Below, piece after piece: positions 48,308 to 57,610 of a stretch of DNA of 64,000 nucleotides. The notes beneath the pieces are model-generated. The model ran no database searches, was not told the DNA's origin, and was given only the letters and a program-made list of their open reading frames with translations. Numbering within the stretch: position 1 is the first letter of the stretch; every line of letters begins with the position of its first letter. A program made the position numbers and the translations under genes. This DNA is from Gracilaria domingensis (lineage: Eukaryota > Rhodophyta > Florideophyceae > Gracilariales > Gracilariaceae): assembly GCA_022539475.1 (NCBI GenBank), contig VCMS01000004.1, positions 186,001 through 250,000 on the forward strand, read 5' to 3'.

Positions 48308-49384
48308 ATGTCGCTGAGCGCCGCCCCGCGCTCCCGGCGGCCCGCCGACGGCGGCTCGTCCGGCAAGCGCGGCCGCCCCGAGTCGCTGGTGCGCCAGTTC
48401 TGGGAGGACGTGGACACGCCCGGCGTCGGCCCCAAGTGCATGTTCTGCGACCACCGGTCGCAGACGCGCGTCTTCCGCGCGCCGCCCGCCACCCGCCACA
48501 CGCTCATTTGCAAGAACGCGCCCGACCACGTCAAGGAGCGCCTCCGCCGCCTCACCAACAACAAGTACTCCCGCCGCCCGCCGCCGCCGCCCGACGCCGC
48601 CAGTGCGCCCAACGCCGTGGCCGCGGCAGCGCTCACCGTGCAACCGCCTCCCCACCACGTCCAGCCCGTGGCGCAGCAGCCGCAGCACCCCCAGCACGCC
48701 TCGCAGCAGCTGGACCACACACCCCCCCCGCAGCACCCGCACACCCCCGTCACCCACCACCCTCCGCAGCAGCAGCCGTCGCACCACGCCTTCGACTTCA
48801 AGCCGCACCCCCCAGACCACTCCGCCCACGATGCCGCCCTCCCGACCATGCCCTCTCCGCGCCACATAGTTCCCAACATCGGCGCCCAGCACACCATGCC
48901 CAACACCGCCGCCATGGACAACTCCGTCCATCCCATGCGCAGCGCCCTTCTCTCGGAACGCGCACGACCGCCACATGTCGCCCTGCCCACCGCCGCCTCC
49001 GATCTTCTCTACCCGGCGCCGGGCAACCATAGGATGATGGACGACATGTCTGCCGGTCTCGCCCCAGCGCACGCCGCCTTGTCCGCTGCTGTCGTCGAAG
49101 CGCTCTTCAGCGACGGCCGCAAGAAGGACGGTCCGGTGCCCACGCCAACCGAGTTTCGCCTCGCGCTGCGCGACATGAAGGACCAGGCTCGCATCAAATC
49201 CAAAAAGCAGCGTGACGAAGCGCGCGCAAAATGCGTTCGTTTGGAAAACGCTATAGCTAGCCTCGTTTCCACGGGCTCTGTTCGTCACGTCGAAGTCGAC
49301 TCGGACGATTCCGAAGAGGAACTCGACAATGAAGCTCAACTTGGCGCCAAACGTGAATGGAATATCCCTTACGACCGCAAGTGA
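48308..49384 (+). CDS. BED-type zinc finger protein with His/Pro-rich middle
   Basis: 358 residues, ATG at 48308. The N-terminus has an RGRP AT-hook-like motif (KRGRPESLVRQFWEDV) followed by a BED-like finger: Cys44-x2-Cys47 (PKCMFCDHRSQ) and His64-x3-Cys68 (TRHTLICKNAP), spacing C2-16-H3C. The middle (about 95-250) is Pro/His/Gln-rich disorder. The C-terminus is a coiled coil (RDMKDQARIKSKKQRDEARA, VRLENAIASLVS) with an acidic tail. BED fingers occur in chromatin regulators and in domesticated hAT transposases. No transposase catalytic core is visible here, so a DNA-binding regulator is the better reading. Confidence 0.72.
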   Translation: MSLSAAPRSRRPADGGSSGKRGRPESLVRQFWEDVDTPGVGPKCMFCDHRSQTRVFRAPPATRHTLICKNAPDHVKERLRRLTNNKYSRRPPPPPDAASAPNAVAAAALTVQPPPHHVQPVAQQPQHPQHASQQLDHTPPPQHPHTPVTHHPPQQQPSHHAFDFKPHPPDHSAHDAALPTMPSPRHIVPNIGAQHTMPNTAAMDNSVHPMRSALLSERARPPHVALPTAASDLLYPAPGNHRMMDDMSAGLAPAHAALSAAVVEALFSDGRKKDGPVPTPTEFRLALRDMKDQARIKSKKQRDEARAKCVRLENAIASLVSTGSVRHVEVDSDDSEEELDNEAQLGAKREWNIPYDRK

Positions 49385-52314
49385 CTTGAAACCCCCCTTT
49401 TTTGGTGCAATACGTCTTCTACAGGTTTTCTACGCGTACTGTTTCGGATGTTTCGCTACTAAGCCTGCTTGTGAAAATGTACCTGTATCTGTAACCAACG
49501 GTATCCTGTCTTCATTGTTTCTTTTATTCATTGTTTCGGTAGTCGACCCATATGTTCTGGTTCAGTAGAGTCTGCTTAATAGAATGCACACCATTGTTTT
49601 GTTTTTTTTTATATATGTCATGCGCTTGTTTGCCTAAGTCAAACGTTACTCTTTACGTGATACAACGGACGAGCTCTATGATGAACCCAAGTCAAAAGTG
49701 TTTTAAGAGTTAAGACATGCCCAGGTCTTCAACATTGTTGATTGGTAGAACTCATGACGAGCTTCTACGGCATCAAAGTCACCTTTCAAGTTTGTTGTCG
49801 GCGACTCGATGATTCATGATCGCAAAACACGACGTTACCGAACGACAGTCAGCATGTCTTGTGACGCTTCCTCTTTGTGAAGCACGTAAACAAGATCGAT
49901 TACGTGGCCCAGAGACCTGTACCGTTATAACACAAGGTCGGCCATATTCACAGAGTGCTCGTGAGACTCCACCGCGGTCGTTTTTCAAGAACTCATTTCT
50001 CCAGTGTAGACGTTCGCACAAACAGCCAAGGCAATGATGGTTTCAATCAGTAGGAGCGTAGCGATGCGCGGTTTTTTTATGGTCCATATATTATGGACCA
50101 TAACTGCTTTGAATTGTGGTTGGAATACATGGGGAAATGCCACGCCATGGAGCCTTGCAGATTTAGATTAATCCGCCAAACAGAACGGCACGAAACGTCC
50201 CCATTTTCGAAAGTACATATTAACTTGGAATATAGATCTCTACTGGTGGTTGACAAGGTGTGATGCCGAGTTCATCTCGATGCGGTTAGGACCATAGGGT
50301 TTTCTTCAAGAGGAATCGCAACTCCTGAATCATGTTACGAATGTTTTACTCTAATCTGGTTTTAAAAGCGATTGCACCGTCAAGAGTCTGATCACCTAGA
50401 TAGCTTACATTTCTTGCTAGTGTGCCCTTCTACGTGGCCATGGCCTGGAAATGGCGCTTTCCCACATGGATCATGTCAATTGAATGCATCTTACGTAGAT
50501 CAATTTTACATAAAACTTTGTGAAGGAGTTCAAACTCCTACATTTGTAGGGTTTTCCATGTGATATCAGCTGTTTAGCCAAAACACTTGTATTCGCCGGG
50601 CCGCACGCTAGGCCCATTTAGACCTTGCGATTGAGAAGACTGAGACCGAGGAGGATATGTGTGAGGATTAGTGTAGCTACAAAACCATACACGTATGTGC
50701 ATCAGATAGACGTTTGCTTTGCGTAGTTTTCTAAATCACGCGAGCACTAGTGTCAAGTGAATGCAGGCCCGCATAGCATACTGCTCCTCTTGGTCATTAT
50801 CACGTGAGCAGTCGGAGCCTTGGCACCGCCGGCATGATAGACAACATTTTTCATGAACGCCCATGTTTCTGGGACAGAGCGGAATCGATGTAAATCGGGT
50901 ATGTTCTCGATCGCGACCGCTTATGTGGCTGGTACACAGCCTCCTACAAAAGCAAGGACTGAAGCTCATTGGATATGTGTAGCTAAGTAAATACCTGAGT
51001 GCTTGGACAAGCTGTCGGTTCCAACAGTTTCTTCATAACGATAGGACAAGGCTCAAGATCTGGCTAGATCAAGTAGAATGTCTGGTGCAGGTAGTTCTTG
51101 CTAAAAGGGGGCATGCATCAGCCGCTGTTTGTACTGGCACTACACGTAGGTAATTCCATGATGCAAGCGAATGTTTCATGAGGTCCCCCAGGGCCAGCGA
51201 GAGCAGCTTAGCAGCCACGGCGCGCAAGGCCGAAGCAAGTGAGCAGAGCAGCGCAGTGCGAGTGTAAAGTTTAATTGCAAGCGCGCCCGTTGCATGAACG
51301 GACGCGCCTGGAAATCAAAAGCGCACATCGGGTTGAAGTGGAGCGGCTGAACACGGCGATCTCCGTGCTGCTGAGAAGGAATGAGATCTGTGTCCCACAC
51401 GATGGGGTCGCCACTGCGGCCGCACGCGCAAGGTATTGATGTCTACCTTCGTATGCGGCGCGTTTGAGGCGAGAGGGGCGTACGTGTGTGGTCAAGCGGC
51501 ATTCTCGTGATCAGTGCGGCGCCTTGCTCACAAGAAGCAATGCAGCGCGCGCGCGCTTCAATTCGAAGCAGAGCAGTGCAAGTGCGGAGTGCAGCAGGGC
51601 GCGGCGCGCCCGCACAGCGCGGCAGCGCGCGCTGTGATTGGCCGCCGCCGCCGACAACAAACAACGCGCCGCCGCGCCCGCCCCCAACACGCGCGATTTC
51701 CCAAAGAATAAAATTTGACAAATCATCTGCCGCCGTCGCGAGTACGAGGGGTCATGGAGGTACAAGGGCCCAGTATTAGCGTTTCCCGCCAAGCCGCCAG
51801 TGGCACTATCGTCCCACCGGGCCAAATCCAGCCGTTTGAGCAGCTTCACGATCCGCCTGTCGGTTCTCACGCCCTCCGTTTCCTACATTTCCTGCGGTCG
51901 ACACACCATACCTTCTTCGCATCTCCTGCTGCTCGGCAAGCGAAGCAAATTTCATCATCGCACCTCGTAGTTTAAGCGCCTCTTGTGTTGCCCGTTCCGT
52001 CTTCACGTTCCCTCCCCATCCCGTTCCTTATCGAAAGCGTTCGTTCGTCCCACTGCTGATATCCCCTTTCGTCAGGGTCACGCGTTGCGCCGGGTATAAT
52101 CCGCGCAGTGCTTCCGCGCCGGCACCAACCACGACCGTCCTAACGCACGGCAAGTGCTGCTGTTGTATTTAACACATCCTACACCACCCTGTTTCCAATA
52201 CTTTCCTCTTTATCCCTTGTTCCACCGTCCTTCAGTCAATTTCTGTTATTCTTTTGGGTCCCAGTCATCATATCGTCTTCATCATCGCTTCGCCTTTAGT
52301 GCCACCTGCGCATC
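49385..52314. other. 2.9-kb spacer without a clear gene
   Basis: The AT-rich left part contains a hairpin at 50079-50101 (ATGGTCCATA, 3-bp loop, TATGGACCAT). A short Cys-rich minus-strand frame at 50736-50969 (77 codons, ATG, about 10 Cys) is unrecognised. 51440-52300 is GC-rich, then pyrimidine-rich, and probably holds the promoter and leader of the next gene. Confidence 0.5.
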
Positions 52315-53382
52315 ATGTCGGAAATTCCGCATCACGCTGCCGAGGCTCTTCGGAAAAGGAAGATTAGAAACCTCATGGACTACCTGCCGCCTTCTCCGCC
52401 GCCGTCAGTCGCACCGTTGTCAAGCAGGTCCTCCCACCCCTCATCTCGACTCGAACGCCCCCGCTCAAGGCTACGGTCGAAGCTGGACGTGTTTAGCCGC
52501 CGCCGTTTGGACAACAGTGCCCTTGAACCCAACCAAGACCGATCCGGTTCGGTGATAAGCAAGCCACGCAAACGTTTCCGCAAGAAGGTTTCCAGCATCT
52601 TTGCTGACAACACAGAGTTGAAGAAGCGAGTGGAAAGGCTGTTTCTCGACGTTGGCACGGAAGAGCTACTCACTATGGCGGCTGCACCCGTACAACCTTG
52701 GAAAGGCACGCCTCGAGAGGACACGTGCACTCTACAGGTTTCGAAGGAGGCGTTGGACATGCTGGGCACCATCTCGTCCTCTAAGGAAGCTGCAGAATCT
52801 AGAAAGCGAATGCAGGACCACCCACAGTTCTTGGCAAACGCCGCTAAGATATGGGGGGAAGATGGGGTGCCTAGAGTGCGGAGACACATTTCAGAAAGCA
52901 AACCCATCAGCTTCCAAGCTTTTGTGAATGTATTGGAACTCACAGAGGAGAAGGAAAACAGCCCACCGCCTACAGAAGCGAAGGATAACATTGGTAATGT
53001 GATTGTTCCACCAAAGCGTCTTAGTGCGCAATGGTTTGTAGAGTACGGTCGTAAGAACGCTGTAAAGCAGAGGAAGCCTATTAATAGGTTTGGGCTACCC
53101 GCTATCTTGAGGAAGAACGCGAGAAGAAACGAAAGAGGCTACCGAATCGACGGAAGACCTCGATCGTACACTGTTCAGGCTATGAGACGCACGAGGAAGG
53201 CAGGACAGCTTCGAGTGACTCCTCGATCGAATGACGCCTTTCAGATGCTAGTCGAGGTTGCGACGGAGCAGAACGCCGGTGAGAAACGTAAACGTAGTCT
53301 AGGACACCTGTTGGAATATGCAGACGACCGCAATGACACGCTACCAAAGAACATGAAGAAGAAGAAGCTACGGTCAAACTAG
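52315..53382 (+). CDS. Unknown basic, nuclear-looking protein with a KEN box
   Basis: 355 residues, ATG at 52315 (MSEIPHHAAEALRKRKIRN). No domain recognised. It is strongly basic with several candidate nuclear localisation signals (KPRKRFRKKV near 80; KKKKLRSN at the C-terminus). A KEN tripeptide lies at 213-215 (TEEKENSPPP), flanked by Ser/Pro, and RxxL sequences (RSKL, RSLGHLLEY) could serve as D-boxes. Such combinations are typical of proteins degraded by the anaphase-promoting complex, but short motifs are easily matched by chance. Probable nuclear or chromosome-associated protein. Confidence 0.6.
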   Translation: MSEIPHHAAEALRKRKIRNLMDYLPPSPPPSVAPLSSRSSHPSSRLERPRSRLRSKLDVFSRRRLDNSALEPNQDRSGSVISKPRKRFRKKVSSIFADNTELKKRVERLFLDVGTEELLTMAAAPVQPWKGTPREDTCTLQVSKEALDMLGTISSSKEAAESRKRMQDHPQFLANAAKIWGEDGVPRVRRHISESKPISFQAFVNVLELTEEKENSPPPTEAKDNIGNVIVPPKRLSAQWFVEYGRKNAVKQRKPINRFGLPAILRKNARRNERGYRIDGRPRSYTVQAMRRTRKAGQLRVTPRSNDAFQMLVEVATEQNAGEKRKRSLGHLLEYADDRNDTLPKNMKKKKLRSN

Positions 53383-53890
53383 TGCTGATCAAACTTGTAG
53401 TGACAAAGCCGGAAATCTGTGTTCTAACTGGAGTTGACTTGTAACATTTTAACAAGATGTGTTGTTGGGGACCTGGCCGTTCCGGACTGAGATACTGCAG
53501 GCAATGTGGAATGGCGGGAACCCCGTTCTTACTGATGAGTACAAAGGCTATGCTGCTAATACTGGCACGCCAAGCATTGGCCGTTGAGAGTGTAACGGAC
53601 AGAAATGTGGAAGCACCGTATTGTGTTGGCATGCTGGTGTACGTGTACAACAGTAACAACTTACGGCGCGCGGCACGCATCGCCACTGTCAGGCAAGACT
53701 CGTGATAAAGCGGCTGCGGGCGATGCGTGCTGCCAGCCGCGTTAAAGAGTGGGCGTGGACACGCAGAAGCTGGATGCGCGAATCTACGCCGATAAGATAA
53801 TAGCTAGGCAGCGACGTGATCTGCTCTCAAAGCGTGTCTCTGTACATGAATGAAGGCCAAGACCTCAAGCGTTTGATTTGTTCAAGGAGT
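53383..53890. other. 3' spacer between convergent genes
   Basis: 508 bp between the KEN-box gene and the PAP2 gene stops. Mixed composition. A plus-strand frame of 82 codons (53457-53705) has no motif. Confidence 0.55.
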
Positions 53891-54661
53891 TTACAATGAC
53901 TCGCCAACGCATAGGAAGGCAATGTTGCCGCTCATGTGCCTCTGCATGCGGCAAAGCTGCGACGCTACATGGCGCCTGGTGACAGACAGCGTTGAGCGCA
54001 CAACCGTGCCGACGGTGGGAGAGTGCATCTCCTTGAGTCCAAACAACATGGCTCGCAGCTCCTCCCGCAATTTCTCCCCGACAGCAGGAGAAATCCAGCA
54101 CGGTGCCCACACAGCCACGTACAAGACGCCCAGTACCAAGCCCACGATGACGTCCAAAATGTGATGCCGACCCAGCGCCACGCGACTGAACGCCGTGCCG
54201 CACGCCCAGATCATGACGCAAGGATATACGATGTACAGGCACCACCAAACGTGAGGCAGCTGCTTGTGCGCCGCCGCCAGCGGGACAAAAGCGGCCACCA
54301 GCCCCGCGCGGGTGGCATGGCCAGATGGGAACGAAAACTGATCGACGGCATGCAGCGAAAGCGGCGCAATGGAGCGGTTGTAGTGCGGGCGCTGTCGACG
54401 AAACAACGACTTGAAGATAGCAATGAGCGCAAGATCGACGATGGTGACGGACAGCAAGTTGACCAGAAGCGCGGCGTTAGACGCCGACATTGACGGAACG
54501 AATAGAAATAAAAGAAGAGGGCACACGAGCCATGGCACGCCGTGCGCGCCGAGCTCCAACAAGTGAAGGGGGTACTCCGGGAAGCGCGCGTTGTACGAGC
54601 GGTATATGGCGTACGAGGCGTCCTTGTCCCATTCCAGCAGCGCTTGGAACGGTGAGCGCAT
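53891..54661 (-). CDS. PAP2-family lipid phosphatase, PLPP6/PPAPDC2-like
   Basis: Membrane phosphatase for isoprenoid or lipid phosphates. The nearest animal type acts on presqualene and other polyisoprenyl diphosphates. 256 residues from the ATG at 54661 (MRSPFQALLEWDKDASYAIY); the frame upstream starts at GTG and is low-complexity leader. All three PAP2 catalytic motifs are intact: Lys84...Arg91-Pro92 (KSLFRRQRP); PSGH at 112-115 (FSFPSGHATRAG); and Ser159-Arg160-x5-His166-x3-Asp170 (SRVALGRHHILD). There are about four to five hydrophobic helices (VPWLVCPLLLFLFVP, LLVNLLSVTIVDLALIAIF, WWCLYIVYPCVMIWACG, VIVGLVLGVLYVAVWAPC). Single exon. Confidence 0.88.
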   Translation of the reverse strand: MRSPFQALLEWDKDASYAIYRSYNARFPEYPLHLLELGAHGVPWLVCPLLLFLFVPSMSASNAALLVNLLSVTIVDLALIAIFKSLFRRQRPHYNRSIAPLSLHAVDQFSFPSGHATRAGLVAAFVPLAAAHKQLPHVWWCLYIVYPCVMIWACGTAFSRVALGRHHILDVIVGLVLGVLYVAVWAPCWISPAVGEKLREELRAMLFGLKEMHSPTVGTVVRSTLSVTRRHVASQLCRMQRHMSGNIAFLCVGESL

Positions 54662-55708
54662 GACGACGGGTGTGGCAGAGCGGGTTTGCTCTGCCACCTG
54701 CGTCGGAAGCAGCGGCGCGTCGATGGTGGCAGTAGAAGAGCGCGCGCGACTTGCAGCCACTGCGTTGCTGTGCAGCGCGTGCTGAGCAGAGGCGGAGGCG
54801 GCGGCTGCGCGGGCGACACGCCAACGGCGTGACGGTTGCGCGCGCTGTTCAAAAAGAGCACAGCCGCTGGATACAGCCGCGCGTAAACCCCTTGCGCGCC
54901 GCGCGTTGTCAGCAGCACACGTCTGACAGCTGCGTGGCAACGTGGCGCCGCCCCCCGCGCTGCTACAGCGCGCCCACTGTAAGCGACCGTACACGTACAA
55001 GCACACGCGCCGAAGATGCGAATATCTACTGTGGATAGATGCGGAATCTGCGCTTGGAGCGCGTCAGCCGTGCGCCAGTGCAGCGCATCATTCTGCCAAT
55101 CTCGCTGCTGTGACGGGGGGGGGGGGGAGGGTGGGGGTCGTCCCGTGGCGAGGTCGCCCGGCGTGGGACGCATGATCATGCCGTGCTCACGACGCGCTGC
55201 GCGAGGCCGTGGGAGCGAGAGCGCGAGAGCGCGAGAGCGCGAGAGCGCGAGGGCGCGAGGGCGCGAGGGCGCGAGGGCGAAAGCGCTCAAACTTCGTTGT
55301 ACGCTTGCGGTACCGTCGGTTACGGCTTCAAATTTGCGAAAGCCAAACAAACCAGAGAGGCTCTTTAGTTGCAAGGGCGGCAGCTCACCCTCTTACCTTC
55401 GGGCGATCCAAAGCACCCTGCAATTTACTTTCCTGCGCCCTCGTGCCCTCTCCCCGTGATTCATGATTCAGCAGTGCGGACAAACCTGCCTTGCATTCAT
55501 TCATGCCATTTGTGAATGCAATTGATCCACGTCCGCCATCTCCGTGCCGGCAGAGCTGACAAATGGTAATTGGAAGAACAAACCGCAGGAGAGCGCTCGC
55601 CGAGAGCACTATAACAGCCGCTTCTCCCATCCGCCCGCTCACCCACCCTCGGCTCGCATGTCCTCATCAACCGTTCCTCTTCCCCTTCCCCCTTTCCCGC
55701 GTCTCAAA
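54662..55708. other. Spacer upstream of the PAP2 gene, GC-rich
   Basis: Contains a 13-base G-run at 55115-55127 (a C-run in the PAP2 sense), the 8-bp tandem array listed separately, and AT-richer sequence from 55460 up to the minisatellite. Overlapping frames in three phases look compositional. Confidence 0.5.
55215..55278. repeat. Eight tandem copies of an 8-bp unit in two blocks
   Basis: Four copies of GCGAGAGC (55215-55246) are followed by four copies of GCGAGGGC (55247-55278). The single-base variant has spread as a block, as happens in microsatellite evolution. Confidence 0.95.
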
Positions 55709-56560
55709 CAGGTTGTGAAAGCAGTTCCGGTGCCACGGTTGTAAAAATCCCCCTGCTCAGGTAGTAGTAGCCGTAGCGTCCCTCCAGGTTGTGAAAGCAT
55801 TTCCGGTACCCCACGGTTGTAAAACTTTTCCTGATCAGCTTGTAGTCGTAGTCGTAGCGTCCACACAGGTTGTAAAATCTGTTTCGGCACAGCACCGTTG
55901 TAAAACCAGTCCTGTCTAGGTAGTTGTAGTAGTAGTGGTAGTAGCGTCCTCACAGGTTGTAAAAGCAGTTTCGGCACAGCACCGTTGTAAACCAGTCCTG
56001 TCTAGGTAGTAGTAGTAGTATTAGTAGTAGCGTCCTCACAGGTTGTAAAAGCAGTTTCGGCAAAGCACCGTTGTAAAATCAGTCCTGTCTAGGTAGTTGT
56101 AGTAGTAGTAGGGTTCGCACAGGTTGTAAAAGCACTTTCGGCACAGCTCCGTTGTAAAAATATTCCTGTTTAGGTAGTTGTAGTAGTAGTTGTAGTAGTA
56201 GAGTCCCACAGGTTGTAAAAGCATTTTCGGTTTCACCGTTGTAAAAATATTCCTGTTCAGGTAGTTGTAGTCCCACAGGTTGTAAAAGCATTTTCGGTTT
56301 CACCGTTGTAAAAATATTCCTGTTCAGGTAGTTGTAGCGTCCCACAGGTTGTAAAAGCACTTTCGGTTTCACCGTTGTAAAAATATTCCTGTTCAGGTAG
56401 TTGTAGTCCCACCGGTTGTAAAAGCACTTTCGGTTTCACCGTTGTAAAAATATTCCTGTTCAGGTAGTAGTAGTAGTAGTAGTAGTAGTAATAGTAGTAG
56501 TAGAGTCCCACAGGTTGTAAAATCAGTTTCGGTACCACCGTTGTAAAAGTCTCCCTGGTC
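55709..56560. repeat. Minisatellite of 11 units (66-99 bp) with internal GTTGTAAAA doublets
   Basis: Units begin CAGGTTGTAAAA at about 55710, 55786, 55867, 55954, 56040, 56121, 56210, 56277, 56346, 56413 and 56512. Each has two parts: GGTTGTAAAAGCA-TTTCGG, then ACCGTTGTAAAA-TATTCCTG, followed by CAGGTAGTTGTAG and a variable GTA/TAG trinucleotide run that accounts for most length differences. Units 7-10 are most alike; units 1-2 and 11 are the most diverged, the usual pattern of an array growing from the middle. No gene is encoded convincingly: frames through it on the minus strand shift between units. Not CRISPR: there are no unique spacers, the host is nuclear, and the whole unit is repeated. 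Confidence 0.95.
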
Positions 56561-57610
56561 ACTAATGGTGTAGGTCACCTTGATAGTTTAGTTACTATCT
56601 TCTTCCTCCCCTACCTTGCACTTGGCGCCAAACTCACTGCTACAAGAAAGGTCTCTTCGCTCTTCCTCTCTTTTTGTTCAGTATCAATGTGGCTGGTCTC
56701 CTTTTACCTCATACTCTTCTTCCCCAACCCTTCCTTTGTTCGTTTGCTGCGTTGCCTTCCAGTGACGACCTTGGGAAGGACTACCAGGCCGAAATGGGAA
56801 TCTTTAACCAGACAAAAGAGTTGAAGCATTCTTTCTGTAATTCATTCCTCTTGCTCTTCAGCATTCGCAGTAAACTCTACAGTTAGAGGAAGTTATTGCA
56901 GGACAACTCTGGCTGCTCCAGAGCAACAGTTGCGAAAGAATCAATTGACCTTCTGGCTTGTCCTGCGCTCCTTCCAAAAGCTGGTACGTCCAGAACTACG
57001 CTAGCCACAACTCGTAAAACGGACGTGCGGCGTAAAGCAGAGGCGATATCATATCACAGAATGTCCAAGAAGGTCAATTCACTGAAAGCATTGTCGTCCA
57101 AGGCACTTTCTACCAAGGAAAAGCGCTTGAAAGTACGAGAAGCACATGCAAGGTAGAAGTTATCCAACCTTCACTGACATATATCTTTTCCCTAATGGTT
57201 TGGGATGGATGGTAAGCCTCTTTCCGTGATTTGTGATTGTATTCATTGTCTATCTTTACTCGATGCGATTATTCTTGAGGGCAAGAATGATCGTAACAGC
57301 AATCGCTAGGTTATTAGATGCAGAATGCTGTTTCGCAACAGTGGCGCATCTTCAACTCGGGTCTCCGTCCCCAGTTTGTCACTAGCGTACAAGACGCAAC
57401 CTGGTTGATTCACCGCGAGAGGTTGCAATAATAAGCCAAGAACACTGAGTCTTGCGAAAGAGATTGATAGAGTGTATTGAATTTGCTCAGTAGGTTGTTT
57501 TCGGGCATATCATCCTGCATCTGAAGCGTTTTGCATCTTATGGTTAGTCCTAGGTGTTGAATCAACTATAGTTAAGCGTTGTTGATTGAAAACTAGCTTC
57601 GTAGGTTAAA
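56561..57610. other. Spacer with a possible small spliced gene
   Basis: Between the minisatellite and the LeuRS stop. A plus-strand frame ending at 57156 codes for a basic C-terminus (KKVNSLKALSSKALSTKEKR) and is preceded at 56890-56900 by TTATTGCAG, a good splice acceptor. An upstream exon around 56794 (MGIFNQTKELKHS) with a GTAATT donor is possible. I cannot confirm the join or the family. 57160-57610 is AT-rich and shows nothing. Confidence 0.3.

Noticed and set aside
48239-49339. 366-codon minus-strand frame
   Set aside because: Antisense shadow of the BED-finger gene, whose plus-strand protein has clear motifs.
50736-50969. 77-codon Cys-rich minus-strand frame as a small secreted protein
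   Set aside because: ATG-started but no signal peptide, Cys spacing not matching a known fold, and length within chance range.
1966-54982. Recurrent TTACAG/CTGTAA hexamer in spacers as a promoter motif
   Set aside because: Seen at 1966, 2134, 4523, 4802, 5491, 6443, 41867 and 54977, but a hexamer on either strand is expected about 30 times in 64 kb, so no enrichment can be claimed without counting.
55709-56560. CRISPR-like array
   Set aside because: Whole units are repeated with only drift between them and variable trinucleotide runs; there are no unique spacers, and the context is eukaryotic nuclear.
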